NCBI RefSeq assembly: GCF_900167405.1
Contig: NZ_FUWO01000003.1
Span: 65,571-129,570 of the forward strand
DNA length: 64,000 nucleotides
Origin: Globicatella sulfidifaciens DSM 15739
Lineage (GTDB): Bacteria; Bacillota; Bacilli; Lactobacillales; Aerococcaceae
Direction of reading: 5' to 3'
The number at the start of each line of letters is the position of its first letter. The first letter of the stretch is position 1. Of the stretch, positions 35,081-43,104 are shown one piece after another. The translations under genes were made by a program, and so were the position numbers. A model generated the notes under the pieces. It did no database searches. It was not told where the DNA came from and worked only from the letters and a program-made list of their open reading frames with translations.

Positions 35081-35848
35081 ATGAGAACACTAGAGCAATA
35101 TTATGATTTGTTTTTTATTAGACAAGATTTTTATGATCAACACCTACAAGATTTTAAGGAAGAGTTGATTTTACCTAAACTTGATTATTATCAACATCCT
35201 GTTTATTCAAGTATTCATGCGATTTCGAGCTATCAAACATGGAAAATAACGTTTGATTATGTGATAGTTCAACAAGCAGGCTGGTATGAGGATTTACCAC
35301 AAAATTTACAATATGACTTATTAAACGAACAAAGACGTAACCATAATGCGATGATGTATAAAGACAATTTAGTGACGATTAACTTTTGGCATCGTATGCC
35401 TAAGAGTTGGCAAGATAAAATGATTGAACGATTAGACGATTCATTTAGCGATGTGCGAATACCTGATAATATTCCAGAAAGAATTGTTCAATTTCATAAT
35501 CAAATACCGCAAATTCATGGACCGAATTGCTATTCCGCAGTCATCTATTGTCTAACTAATAACGACCAAATTATTTTTGAATGGATGTTTGCCAATACTT
35601 TTTTGAATTTTTTAAAACGGAATCAGTATTATCCAGTAAAAGATATGGACTATCGAGCAGGTGATGTCGTTTGTTTTTATGATATGCACCATACATTGCA
35701 ACACGCCTGTTATATGGTGACCGACATCTTATGTTTTAATAAGAATGGTCAAACATTTCATGATTTTTGGGCGATCAATTCATTCGAAAAAATCAAGGCT
35801 GAATGGCCACAGATGACGCTTAAAGTATTTCGCAAGGTAAAGGAATGA
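35081..35848 (+). CDS. Unrecognised protein with Cys/His hydrolase-like features
   Basis: A 255-residue soluble protein I do not recognise. ATG 35081 follows AAGGAG; an in-frame start at 35048 overlaps pepT. The C-terminal half has HGPNCYSAVIYCL (about residue 146), then YRAGDVVCFYD and LQHACYMVTD with a following aromatic FWAINS. The order Cys, then a DVV strand, then a His in a strand, then a polar residue recalls NlpC/P60-type papain-fold amidases, but this is inference. There is no signal peptide. The gene is probably co-transcribed with pepT. Confidence 0.55.
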   Translation: MRTLEQYYDLFFIRQDFYDQHLQDFKEELILPKLDYYQHPVYSSIHAISSYQTWKITFDYVIVQQAGWYEDLPQNLQYDLLNEQRRNHNAMMYKDNLVTINFWHRMPKSWQDKMIERLDDSFSDVRIPDNIPERIVQFHNQIPQIHGPNCYSAVIYCLTNNDQIIFEWMFANTFLNFLKRNQYYPVKDMDYRAGDVVCFYDMHHTLQHACYMVTDILCFNKNGQTFHDFWAINSFEKIKAEWPQMTLKVFRKVKE

Positions 35849-35951
35849 GAAAAGCGACGATTATTTTTACTTTAAAAAGTTCCTTATAATAAGAAAATGG
35901 ATCACTTAAGGCAACAAATAGAAAAAATTTAATCTTTTTTTCATAAAAGTG

Positions 35952-35980
35952 TTGCATTTATTAAAATTCAGTGTTATAGT
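35952..35980 (+). promoter_or_regulatory. Promoter of the amino-acid ABC T-box transcript
   Basis: TTGCAT, a 17-base spacer and TATAGT with an extended TGT. Confidence 0.65.
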
Positions 35981-35985
35981 TTATT

Positions 35986-36256
35986 CAACTTAATATTAGT
36001 CGATGATTAAGAGAGTAAATTATTAGTTGATTACAGCGAGATAGGACAGAGTGAAAGCCTATTATGATGCGATAATTGAAGCGCACTTATGAGACAAACT
36101 GGTGAACAAATTAGCTAGTTTCGCTGTCTGAGCGTTATCAAAACGAGTGAATCGGAAATAATGTTTTATTTCCCGTTAACTAGAGTGGTACCACGGGTAT
36201 GTAATTTACAACTCGTCTCTATACTTACAAGGGTAAGTGTGGAGACGAGTTTTTTT
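35986..36256 (+). ncRNA. T-box leader of the amino-acid ABC transporter operon
   Basis: The T-box core AGAGTGGTACCACGG lies at 36182-36196. The terminator pairs ACTCGTCTC with GAGACGAGT around a TACTTAC/GTAAGTG inner stem, then seven T (36210-36256). Stem I has AAGAGAGTA near 36009. AATTAT pairs with ATAATT (36072-36077), leaving the loop GAAGCGCA opposite. CGC followed by A (Arg) fits the usual specifier position, with CAC (His) and GCG/GCA (Ala) as other readings. TGGT in the bulge demands discriminator A, which argues against His (C) and Ser (G). Confidence 0.93.
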
Positions 36257-36291
36257 GTTTATAAATTTGTAAAAAGAAAAGGAGCAATGAG

Positions 36292-37002
36292 ATGTATAGT
36301 TTATTAAGTATCGCAGTTGATTTTAAAAAGTTAGGACCTTGGCTTCCAACATTTTGGGAAGGAACGATGGTCACGATTGTTTTGTCGTTAGCTACAGTAT
36401 TATTAGGAACCATTATTGGATTGTTAGCAACCGTATTACAACAATCTGAGAATAAGATTTTAAAGGGAATTGCCAATGTTTATACGCAAGTCGTACGGGG
36501 CACCCCAATGTTATTACAATTATTTTTATGGTTATATGGTTTTCCATTAATCGGTTTTAGTATTCCAGCTATTGCAGCTTTAGGAAATGTTTACGGTTCC
36601 CGTGAATTTTTAACAGCAGTGGTAGCCTTGTCGATTAACTCGGGCGCTTATATTTGTGAAATTTTCCGTGGAGGATTGGAGTCCATTGACAAAGGTCAAA
36701 TGGAAGCCGGACGTGCTTTAGGTTTAAGTCGACGCGAGACATTATTCTCCATCATTATTCCTCAAGCAACGCGGGTTGTCTTACCAGGTTTAGGTAATGA
36801 GTTTATTACGATGATAAAAGAATCTTCGATTGTCTCGACAGTAGGGGTATTCGATGTCATGTATGCGCAAAATATTGTTAAGGCTGCGACTTATTCGATT
36901 TTTGAACCCTTAGTACTGATTGGGGTCATCTACTTTGTCTTAACATTTGTTTTAACGAAATTGATGAAATTACTAGAAAAGAGGTTAGGTGTCTATGCTT
37001 AA
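36292..37002 (+). CDS. Polar amino-acid ABC transporter permease
   Basis: Membrane permease of the HisMQ/GlnP class, 236 residues with about five spans. The EAA loop that docks to the ATPase is visible as [20 protein letters not shown]. The TM domain starts [14 protein letters not shown] and has the family sequence [12 protein letters not shown]. The start follows AAAGGAGC, directly after the T-box terminator. The stop overlaps the start of the ATPase gene. Substrate is amino acid type, identity uncertain. Confidence 0.94.
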   Translation: MYSLLSIAVDFKKLGPWLPTFWEGTMVTIVLSLATVLLGTIIGLLATVLQQSENKILKGIANVYTQVVRGTPMLLQLFLWLYGFPLIGFSIPAIAALGNVYGSREFLTAVVALSINSGAYICEIFRGGLESIDKGQMEAGRALGLSRRETLFSIIIPQATRVVLPGLGNEFITMIKESSIVSTVGVFDVMYAQNIVKAATYSIFEPLVLIGVIYFVLTFVLTKLMKLLEKRLGVYA

Positions 37003-37729
37003 AGTTACTAATTTACAGAAAAATTTTGGTGATTTAGAAGTTCTAAAAGGAATTAATCTAGAAATCCAAAAAGGGGAGGTGATCGCGTTGATTGGGCCTT
37101 CTGGTTCCGGTAAGTCAACATTGATCCGATGCCTTAATTTAATGGAAATCCCTTCAGCGGGTGAGGTTTATTTTAAAGAACAATTAGTGAATGTAGATAA
37201 ATTAATTGAAAAAAACGTCGACCAATTACGACAAAAAGTCGGGATGGTCTTCCAACATTTTAATTTATTTCCCCATTTAACCGTTAAGCAAAATATAACC
37301 TTAGCGCCGGTAAAATTAAATAAAATGTCGCAACAAGAAGCAGAAAAAAAAGCAGAGGAATTATTAACAAAGGTCGGCTTATTAGATAAAAAAGATGTTT
37401 ACCCAAATAAATTATCAGGTGGTCAAAAACAAAGGGTAGCGATTGCCAGAGCCTTAGCAATGGAACCAGAAGTGATGTTGTTTGATGAACCGACTTCTGC
37501 TTTAGACCCAGAGATGGTAAAAGAAGTTTTATTAGTTATTCAATCTTTAGCACAAGAAGGTTTAACAACTGTTATTGTCACTCATGAGATGAATTTTGCT
37601 AAACGTGTGGCTAGCCGGGTGTTATTTTTAGCTGATGGCAATATTGTTGAACAAGGGACACCCCAAGAAATTTTTGAGAATCCACAAGTGGATCGGACGA
37701 AACAATTTTTAGATCAAATCAATTACTAA
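36995..37729 (+). CDS. Polar amino-acid ABC transporter ATPase
   Basis: ATPase of the GlnQ/HisP class, 244 residues. Walker A is [10 protein letters not shown]-loop [10 protein letters not shown], signature LSGGQKQR, Walker [13 protein letters not shown] and H-loop VTHEM. ATG 36995 lies within the end of the permease gene; GTG 36989 is a less likely in-frame start. It couples to the permease upstream and the binding protein downstream. Confidence 0.95.
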   Translation: MLKVTNLQKNFGDLEVLKGINLEIQKGEVIALIGPSGSGKSTLIRCLNLMEIPSAGEVYFKEQLVNVDKLIEKNVDQLRQKVGMVFQHFNLFPHLTVKQNITLAPVKLNKMSQQEAEKKAEELLTKVGLLDKKDVYPNKLSGGQKQRVAIARALAMEPEVMLFDEPTSALDPEMVKEVLLVIQSLAQEGLTTVIVTHEMNFAKRVASRVLFLADGNIVEQGTPQEIFENPQVDRTKQFLDQINY

Positions 37730-37751
37730 TACATAGAAAAGAGGAAATATC

Positions 37752-38606
37752 ATGAAAAAAATTATATCATTTTTAGTGGCGTTAATATTTGTCAGTTCTT
37801 TATCAATCAATCAAGTGATGGCAGCTGAGGACAGTCTTACTAAAATTAAAGAAAAAGGGGAAATTTTAGTCGGGACTTCACCGGATTTTCCACCACGTGA
37901 GTTTTATATTATTAATGATAAAGGTGAAAAAGAAATTGTCGGTAGCGATATGGCGCTTGCTCAAGCGATTGCGGATGAATTAGGCGTTGAAATGAAATTA
38001 GTGACGACTGATTTTAATGGGGTGATTGCCAATATCCAATCAGGTGCAGTGGATATGGGAATCGCTGGTTTCTCATTTACTGAAGGTCGGGCTGCAGTAA
38101 TGGATTTTTCAGATGGTTACTCTCAAGAAACAGGTGATAATGGTGGTTACCAAGGGATTTTAGTCACTAAAGAAACAGCTGAAAAATTTAAAACATTAGA
38201 TGAATTAAAAGCGGCTAATTTAACGATTGGGGCGCAAGGTGGCTCTATCCAATATGAAATGGCCATAAAAATTACTTCGCCAACGAATGTTAAGCAATAC
38301 GGCACAATGGATGCAGAAGTGTTAGCTTTAAATGCAGGTGATATCCAAGGGATGGTTGTGGCAACTTCTTCTGCGGAACCATTATTAAAATCATTTGATA
38401 ATTTAGTGATTTTACCAAAAGATGGCTTTGATTTGGACCCAGAAAACATTTATGCACAAAATGTGATTGGCTTCCCGAAAAACATGGACAATACCGCATT
38501 ATTAGAAGTGGTCAATAAAGTCATAAAAGAAGCGATTGACAGTGGTCAAATGGCTAAATGGGAAGACGAAGCGAAAGCTTTAAGTGTCAAAGCCATTGAA
38601 GAATAA
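37752..38606 (+). CDS. Amino-acid ABC transporter substrate-binding protein
   Basis: Periplasmic-binding-protein fold of the SBP_bac_3 family, 284 residues. A hydrophobic signal peptide (about 1-25) ends AXA-like at QVMAAED with no Cys, so there is no lipobox. The mature domain begins KIKEKGEILVGTSPDFPP and contains GSDMALAQAIADELGV and GAVDMGIAGFSFTEGR. Lack of lipidation is unusual for a Gram-positive binding protein. It lies 22 bases after the ATPase and 19 before the M20 gene. Confidence 0.93.
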   Translation: MKKIISFLVALIFVSSLSINQVMAAEDSLTKIKEKGEILVGTSPDFPPREFYIINDKGEKEIVGSDMALAQAIADELGVEMKLVTTDFNGVIANIQSGAVDMGIAGFSFTEGRAAVMDFSDGYSQETGDNGGYQGILVTKETAEKFKTLDELKAANLTIGAQGGSIQYEMAIKITSPTNVKQYGTMDAEVLALNAGDIQGMVVATSSAEPLLKSFDNLVILPKDGFDLDPENIYAQNVIGFPKNMDNTALLEVVNKVIKEAIDSGQMAKWEDEAKALSVKAIEE

Positions 38607-38625
38607 AAAGAATGGAGGCCCTATA

Positions 38626-39804
38626 ATGAATGCAAAAGAAATAATTAAACAATCGGTTGAAGCGAAGATTGATGATTATATGGCAATCGTCCAATCATTA
38701 TATGATAATCCCGAAATTGGTAATGAAGAATTTGAAACCATGGCTTTATTGGTTGATTATTTAACCAAAGCGGGTTTTGAAACGCAAGCGGGTTATGTTG
38801 TGCCTACTGGTTTTTTAGGAACATATGATTCGGGCAAGCCGGGTCTTACCATTGCCTTTATGTGTGAGTATGATGCCTTGCCTGAAGTCGGTCATGGCTG
38901 TGGCCATAATTTAATTGCGGCAATTGGGGTGGCTGCTGGAGAAGCACTAAAAGCGGTGATTGATCAGTATGGCGGTAAAGTATTAGTGGTTGGAACCCCT
39001 GCTGAAGAAAATTTTGGTGGTAAGGTATCTATGGCCGAAGCGGGTGTCTTTGATAATGTAGATGTTGCTTTAATGGTCCATCCTGGCACAAAAAATGGGG
39101 TAGGTGGCCGTTCTAATGCACTTTATCCATTGAAGTTTGAATTTTTTGGAAAAAACGCGCATGCTTGTCGTCCATCAGAAGGTGCTTCAGCTTTGGATGC
39201 CGCTGTCATGTCCTTTGTGCAAATTAATTTATTAAGACAATTTATGGCACCCCACACCTACATTCACGGTGTGATAAGTGATGGGGGTAAAGCCGCTAAT
39301 GTGATACCAGCGTATGCCTCCCTCGATTATTACTTTAGAGCGCCTAACTTTGCTTATGCTAAAGAAGTGGCGCAAAAAGCGGAAAAAATTGCTGAAAGTA
39401 TTGCGATGGCCAATGGTACCACGGTTGAAACATCTGTCTATGAGTGCCCTTATGAAGATACCGTTATTAATTATAAATTAGCGGAATTATTAACTGAAAA
39501 ATACCAAGAACTAGGATTAACAGATATTGAACCCGTCGATGAAGTTGCTACTGGTTCCACTGATGTTGGAGCCGTAAGTTATAAATGTCCTACTATACAA
39601 GGTTATATAAAGATTGCTGAAGATTGGGTACAAGGACATTCTAAAGAAATGGCAGATGCCACCATTTCACCAGCTGGTAAAGCAGGGTTAATTAAGGCAG
39701 CTCAAGGTATTGCTCTAGTAGCCTTGCAATTATTAGAAGAACCAGAAACTTTTGCTGAGGTTCAAAAAGAACAAACAGAAACCTTATCTAAGTTATTAGG
39801 ATAA
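38626..39804 (+). CDS. M20 family metallopeptidase/amidohydrolase
   Basis: Zinc hydrolase of the M20D/AbgB group, 392 residues from ATG 38626 (site GGAGG); an earlier in-frame start overlaps the upstream gene. Metal-site motifs are FMCEYDALPEVGHGCGHN and TPAEENFGGK, with the dimerisation domain in the middle. The CEYDALP-GHGCGHNLIA pattern resembles PM20D2-type dipeptidases and p-aminobenzoyl-glutamate hydrolases. As last gene of the T-box operon it probably cleaves an imported dipeptide or acyl amino acid to release the amino acid sensed by the T-box. Confidence 0.88.
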   Translation: MNAKEIIKQSVEAKIDDYMAIVQSLYDNPEIGNEEFETMALLVDYLTKAGFETQAGYVVPTGFLGTYDSGKPGLTIAFMCEYDALPEVGHGCGHNLIAAIGVAAGEALKAVIDQYGGKVLVVGTPAEENFGGKVSMAEAGVFDNVDVALMVHPGTKNGVGGRSNALYPLKFEFFGKNAHACRPSEGASALDAAVMSFVQINLLRQFMAPHTYIHGVISDGGKAANVIPAYASLDYYFRAPNFAYAKEVAQKAEKIAESIAMANGTTVETSVYECPYEDTVINYKLAELLTEKYQELGLTDIEPVDEVATGSTDVGAVSYKCPTIQGYIKIAEDWVQGHSKEMADATISPAGKAGLIKAAQGIALVALQLLEEPETFAEVQKEQTETLSKLLG

Positions 39805-39855
39805 ATTTGGTAAAATAAGTTAAGAACTTGCTCCTTAATGAAAAGTTTAGTGGAT

Positions 39856-39900
39856 GAATAGCATCAAACAGTGATTTAAAACTGGTTTGATGCTTATTCT
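39856..39900 (+). terminator. Hairpin after the amino-acid transport operon
   Basis: GAATAGCATCAAAC pairs with GGTTTGATGCTTATTC around a 14-base loop. The T tail is weak (TATTG), so efficiency is uncertain. Confidence 0.5.
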
Positions 39901-39969
39901 ATTGTTGGGGTGACCTGTTGAAGAAAATTCATTTAAAAATATAACGGACAAAGCCACAGGAGCTAATTT

Positions 39970-40305
39970 AGACCGAGTGGGTAGATGAAACGAAACGCAT
40001 CAAATTTTCTACAGCTTGTTACTCCCATTCTATTGTTAAATAGTGTAAAATAGGAAGAGTAGTGAAGCTGGGTAATCACTTTAACATACCATTTGCTTCC
40101 ACTGTCTAATTTATTGAACAGTGGTTGACTGGTCTCAACCTGCGTCTTAATGATTTGTTTGAGTCCTATTCCACTGCATGGGGATGGGCAGACGAAGCTA
40201 AAATCACTTGATTTTTCTATTTCTAGTCCAGTCTCATTTTCGCGGGGATAGTCAGAAGAAGCTAAATTATTTGATTTTCTACTTCTTGCCTGGTCCTCAA
40301 CTTTT
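39970..40305 (+). repeat. Intergenic repeat cluster: B, then A-B-B
   Basis: A B module lies at 39976-40027 (GAGTGGGTAGATGAAACG...TTACTCCC). After a spacer an A box (AACAGTGGTTGACTGG, 40117-40146) is followed by B copies at 40180-40236 and 40243-40298. Copies differ by up to about a quarter of positions. The whole 39805-40394 gap contains no gene. Confidence 0.78.
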
Positions 40306-40394
40306 TTATTTGGTTTGTTATATCCGGATAATTATATCGAATTGTAAGGATATAACAAATGAAATAGTTAATTAATATAGAAAGAAGGGGTTTA

Positions 40395-41093
40395 ATGATT
40401 TTTGAATTAGAACAATTATTAGAAGTAAAATTCAATCAACCATCACTTATTGAAAATGCACTATTTCATACAACATACGTTAATGAAAATCCAAAATTTA
40501 AATTACAATCCAATGAACGCTTAGAGTTTTTAGGGGATGCGGTTTTAGAAATTATCGTCAGTGATTTCTTATATCATCAATATCCTAAGTTGCCTGAGGG
40601 ACAATTAACGACAATGCGTGCGCAATTAGTTCAAGAAGCCAGTCTGGCCTATGTAGCGCGTCAATTTAAAATTGACCAAGCGATCTATCTAGGTAAAGGA
40701 GAGATTGGCAGTGGTGGTCGTCAGCGAGAATCGATTATTTCAGATGCCTATGAAGCGATTTTAGGGGCGATTTATTTAGATCAAGGAATCGAATTGGCGA
40801 CAAAATTTGTCAATTTAACTTTATTACATCAACATCAACAGATGCTCGCTTCCGTAAGTAAAGACTATAAAACGCATCTGCAAGAGTTGGTTCAACAAAA
40901 AGGAACCGTTAAAATTCAATATAAAGTCATCAAACAAGAAGGGCCTGCTCACAATACCCAATTTACTGTGGAAGTGCGAGTGAATGATGTGCCTTTAGCT
41001 ATTGGTAAGGGGCGTAGTAAGAAGCAAGCAGAAATATCGGCAGCGGAAAGTGCCTTAAATTTTATTGATGAGAAGGGTAACATCTTAAAATAA
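40395..41093 (+). CDS. rnc: Ribonuclease III
   Basis: RNase III cuts double-stranded RNA in rRNA and mRNA maturation. The 232-residue protein has the signature ERLEFLGDAVLE with catalytic acids near residues 40-51, a second site SDAYEAILGAIYLD, and a C-terminal dsRNA-binding domain from about 158 (DYKTHLQELVQQKG...KKQAEISAAESAL). ATG 40395 follows AGAAGGGG. The common partners smc and ftsY do not follow here. Confidence 0.96.
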   Translation: MIFELEQLLEVKFNQPSLIENALFHTTYVNENPKFKLQSNERLEFLGDAVLEIIVSDFLYHQYPKLPEGQLTTMRAQLVQEASLAYVARQFKIDQAIYLGKGEIGSGGRQRESIISDAYEAILGAIYLDQGIELATKFVNLTLLHQHQQMLASVSKDYKTHLQELVQQKGTVKIQYKVIKQEGPAHNTQFTVEVRVNDVPLAIGKGRSKKQAEISAAESALNFIDEKGNILK

Positions 41094-41144
41094 ATTAAAT
41101 TTTCGGAAAAATTATGAGAATATGACTAGAAAACGTTTGTAAAC

Positions 41145-41155
41145 TATGTTATAAT
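41145..41155 (+). promoter_or_regulatory. Extended -10 promoter of the exporter leader
   Basis: TGTTATAAT with a poor -35 element, 40 bases before the leader peptide. Confidence 0.55.
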
Positions 41156-41194
41156 TCCTACTATATTGATTATCGAAAGAAAGGAGAAGGAATC

Positions 41195-41275
41195 ATGAAA
41201 TTATTAGTAGTAAGTAATGTTAACAATCAATTCGTGCCATCTCCTGGGGATAATCATGTACTGTTTGTATCATAA
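41195..41275 (+). CDS. Leader peptide of the ABC exporter operon
   Basis: A 26-residue frame starting MKLLVVSNVNN and ending VLFVS. It has an excellent ribosome site (AAAGGAGAAGG, 41180-41190) and lies between a promoter and two tandem terminators. The first terminator arm overlaps codons 22-24, and the stop codon lies across the loop and second arm, so ribosome position should decide whether it forms. This matches ribosome-mediated attenuation as described for Bacillus bmrB-bmrCD, although the peptide sequence is unlike any I can name. Confidence 0.7.
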   Translation: MKLLVVSNVNNQFVPSPGDNHVLFVS

Positions 41276-41285
41276 CAGTTTTTTT
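41260..41285 (+). terminator. First attenuator terminator, overlapping the leader stop
   Basis: ACTGTT (41260-41265) pairs with AACAGT (41274-41279) around TGTATCAT, followed by seven T. The leader TAA is at 41273-41275. Confidence 0.7.
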
Positions 41286-41297
41286 GTGATGATTTAA

Positions 41298-41331
41298 CCA
41301 CCTACCTCGAGATGGGCTAGGTGGTTTTTTT
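41298..41331 (+). terminator. Second attenuator terminator before the exporter genes
   Basis: CCACCTA (41298-41304) pairs with TAGGTGG (41318-41324), followed by seven T; the exporter ATG is 40 bases further. Confidence 0.88.
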
Positions 41332-41370
41332 GTGCAAAAAAGTAAGAATTAAAAATCAGAAAAGAGGTCA

Positions 41371-43104
41371 ATGATGCTTAAAGAAATTTGGAATTATATT
41401 ATTCAAAGAAAATGGTTGTACACTGCCATCCTAATTTTATTATTTGTTGAATATGGATTTTCGGTGGTACCAACTAAAGTGACACAAACAATTATCAATC
41501 AAATTTCCAATAATACGCTCACTCAAACAAATTTAAATTTTCAATTAGTTTTAATTTTAGTGACAGCGATATTAACCTATATTGCAGGATTTTTCTGGGT
41601 TAAATGGCTATTTTCGGCAAGAGCTCATTATGAATTAGAATTAAAACGGAAGTTATTTCATAAATTGAGTTCAATGCGTATTCCTTTTTATGATAAATTT
41701 CGTAGTGGGGATATGATGACTCGTTTTACTAGTGATATTGCGAGTCTTTCCGAATTATTAGGTTATGGTACGATGAGTTTTCTATATAGTATTGGGACGG
41801 TTATCATCATTATTCCGCAAATGTTTATGATTTCATGGTGGATTTCACTGTTGGGCATGATTCCATTAGTGATTTTGGGAATTATTGTCTATTATATCGG
41901 GAAAAAACAAGATGATATGGTAGAAGCAAACCGTGAAGCTGTATCTGCCTTAAGTAATGAAGTATTAGAAGTAGTGGAAGGGATTCGGGTAACACGCGCC
42001 TATGGTAATAGTCGTTTAGGCGCTACGCGTTTTGCTGAAAAAACCGATCAACTTAGACAACGTGCCGATAATATTATGGTCTACCAAGCGCTTTATGGAC
42101 GTGCAGCCAATGTCTTTCTTGCTTTGAGTACCGTTATCATTTTGGGCTTAGGCGGGCTAGTTATGAGTCAAGGCCAGATGCAAATTGGGGATATTGTAGC
42201 TTTACAAATGTATAGTTGGATTTTATTAGATCCTATGTGGATGTTATCGGATCTTATTTTGGTTTATAAAACAGGAGAATTATCTTTCAAAAAAATCAAT
42301 GAAATCATTGAAACGGGTGATGATTTAGAAGCGGATGGTTCGATTGAATTAAAGGAATTAGATTCATTGGAATTAGTGGATTATTCCTTTAAATATGCTA
42401 ATAGTGATTATGAGGGATTAAGCCATGTCAATTTAAAACTTGAAAAAGGACAAACCCTTGGTATCGTTGGTAAAACAGGTAGTGGCAAAACGACTTTTGT
42501 ACGCCAGTTATTGCGTCAATATCCAGTAGGAGAAGGCCAATTATTAATCAATGGTCTTCCCATTGAAAATTATCAACGACACTCTATTGAAAAGCAGATA
42601 GGTTATGTGCCGCAAGAGCATGTTTTATTCTCACGTTCAGTGGCTGATAATATTAAAGTAGGTAAAAAAGATGCCAGCCAAAAAGAATTAGATATTGCGG
42701 TAGCTGTAGCAGCTTTCACTCAAGATTTGGAACGAATGGCCAATGGCTATGATACGTTAGTCGGTGAAAAAGGTGTCTCTGTGTCGGGAGGGCAAAAACA
42801 ACGGATTTCGATTGCTAGAGCGATGATTAAGCAACCTAATTTATTGATTTTAGATGACTCCTTATCAGCGGTCGATGCTAAAACGGAACGTATTATTATT
42901 GAAAACATTCAAACATTACGACAAGGCAAAATGAATATTATTATCACCCACCGATTATCAGCGGTTAATCATGCCGATTGGGTAATTGTATTAGAAGGGG
43001 GCCGAATCGTTGAGGAAGGAACGCCACAAGAGTTAGTCCAACAAAAGGGTTGGTATGCTAAGCAGTATTATAAACAACAAAGTAAAAGGGGTGTGACTGA
43101 ATGA
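41371..43104 (+). CDS. Heterodimeric ABC multidrug exporter subunit, degenerate site (LmrC/BmrC-like)
   Basis: Half-transporter with a six-span membrane domain (about 1-320) and a C-terminal ATPase, 577 residues. Walker A GKTGSGKTT, signature VSGGQKQR and Walker B LLILDDSLSAVD are present. The catalytic Glu after Walker B is Asp (DDS), marking the degenerate-site partner of an asymmetric exporter such as LmrCD, BmrCD or TM287/288. Its gene overlaps the partner by four bases. Expression is predicted to depend on the upstream leader-peptide attenuator, so a translation-inhibiting drug may induce it. Confidence 0.9.
   Translation: MMLKEIWNYIIQRKWLYTAILILLFVEYGFSVVPTKVTQTIINQISNNTLTQTNLNFQLVLILVTAILTYIAGFFWVKWLFSARAHYELELKRKLFHKLSSMRIPFYDKFRSGDMMTRFTSDIASLSELLGYGTMSFLYSIGTVIIIIPQMFMISWWISLLGMIPLVILGIIVYYIGKKQDDMVEANREAVSALSNEVLEVVEGIRVTRAYGNSRLGATRFAEKTDQLRQRADNIMVYQALYGRAANVFLALSTVIILGLGGLVMSQGQMQIGDIVALQMYSWILLDPMWMLSDLILVYKTGELSFKKINEIIETGDDLEADGSIELKELDSLELVDYSFKYANSDYEGLSHVNLKLEKGQTLGIVGKTGSGKTTFVRQLLRQYPVGEGQLLINGLPIENYQRHSIEKQIGYVPQEHVLFSRSVADNIKVGKKDASQKELDIAVAVAAFTQDLERMANGYDTLVGEKGVSVSGGQKQRISIARAMIKQPNLLILDDSLSAVDAKTERIIIENIQTLRQGKMNIIITHRLSAVNHADWVIVLEGGRIVEEGTPQELVQQKGWYAKQYYKQQSKRGVTE

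Noticed and set aside
35945-35958. AAGTGTTGCATTTA identical to part of the IS30 right end, suggesting a solo IS remnant forming the T-box promoter
   Set aside because: Only about 14 bases match and the rest of the inverted repeat is missing; the match includes an ordinary -35 element, so chance is likely.
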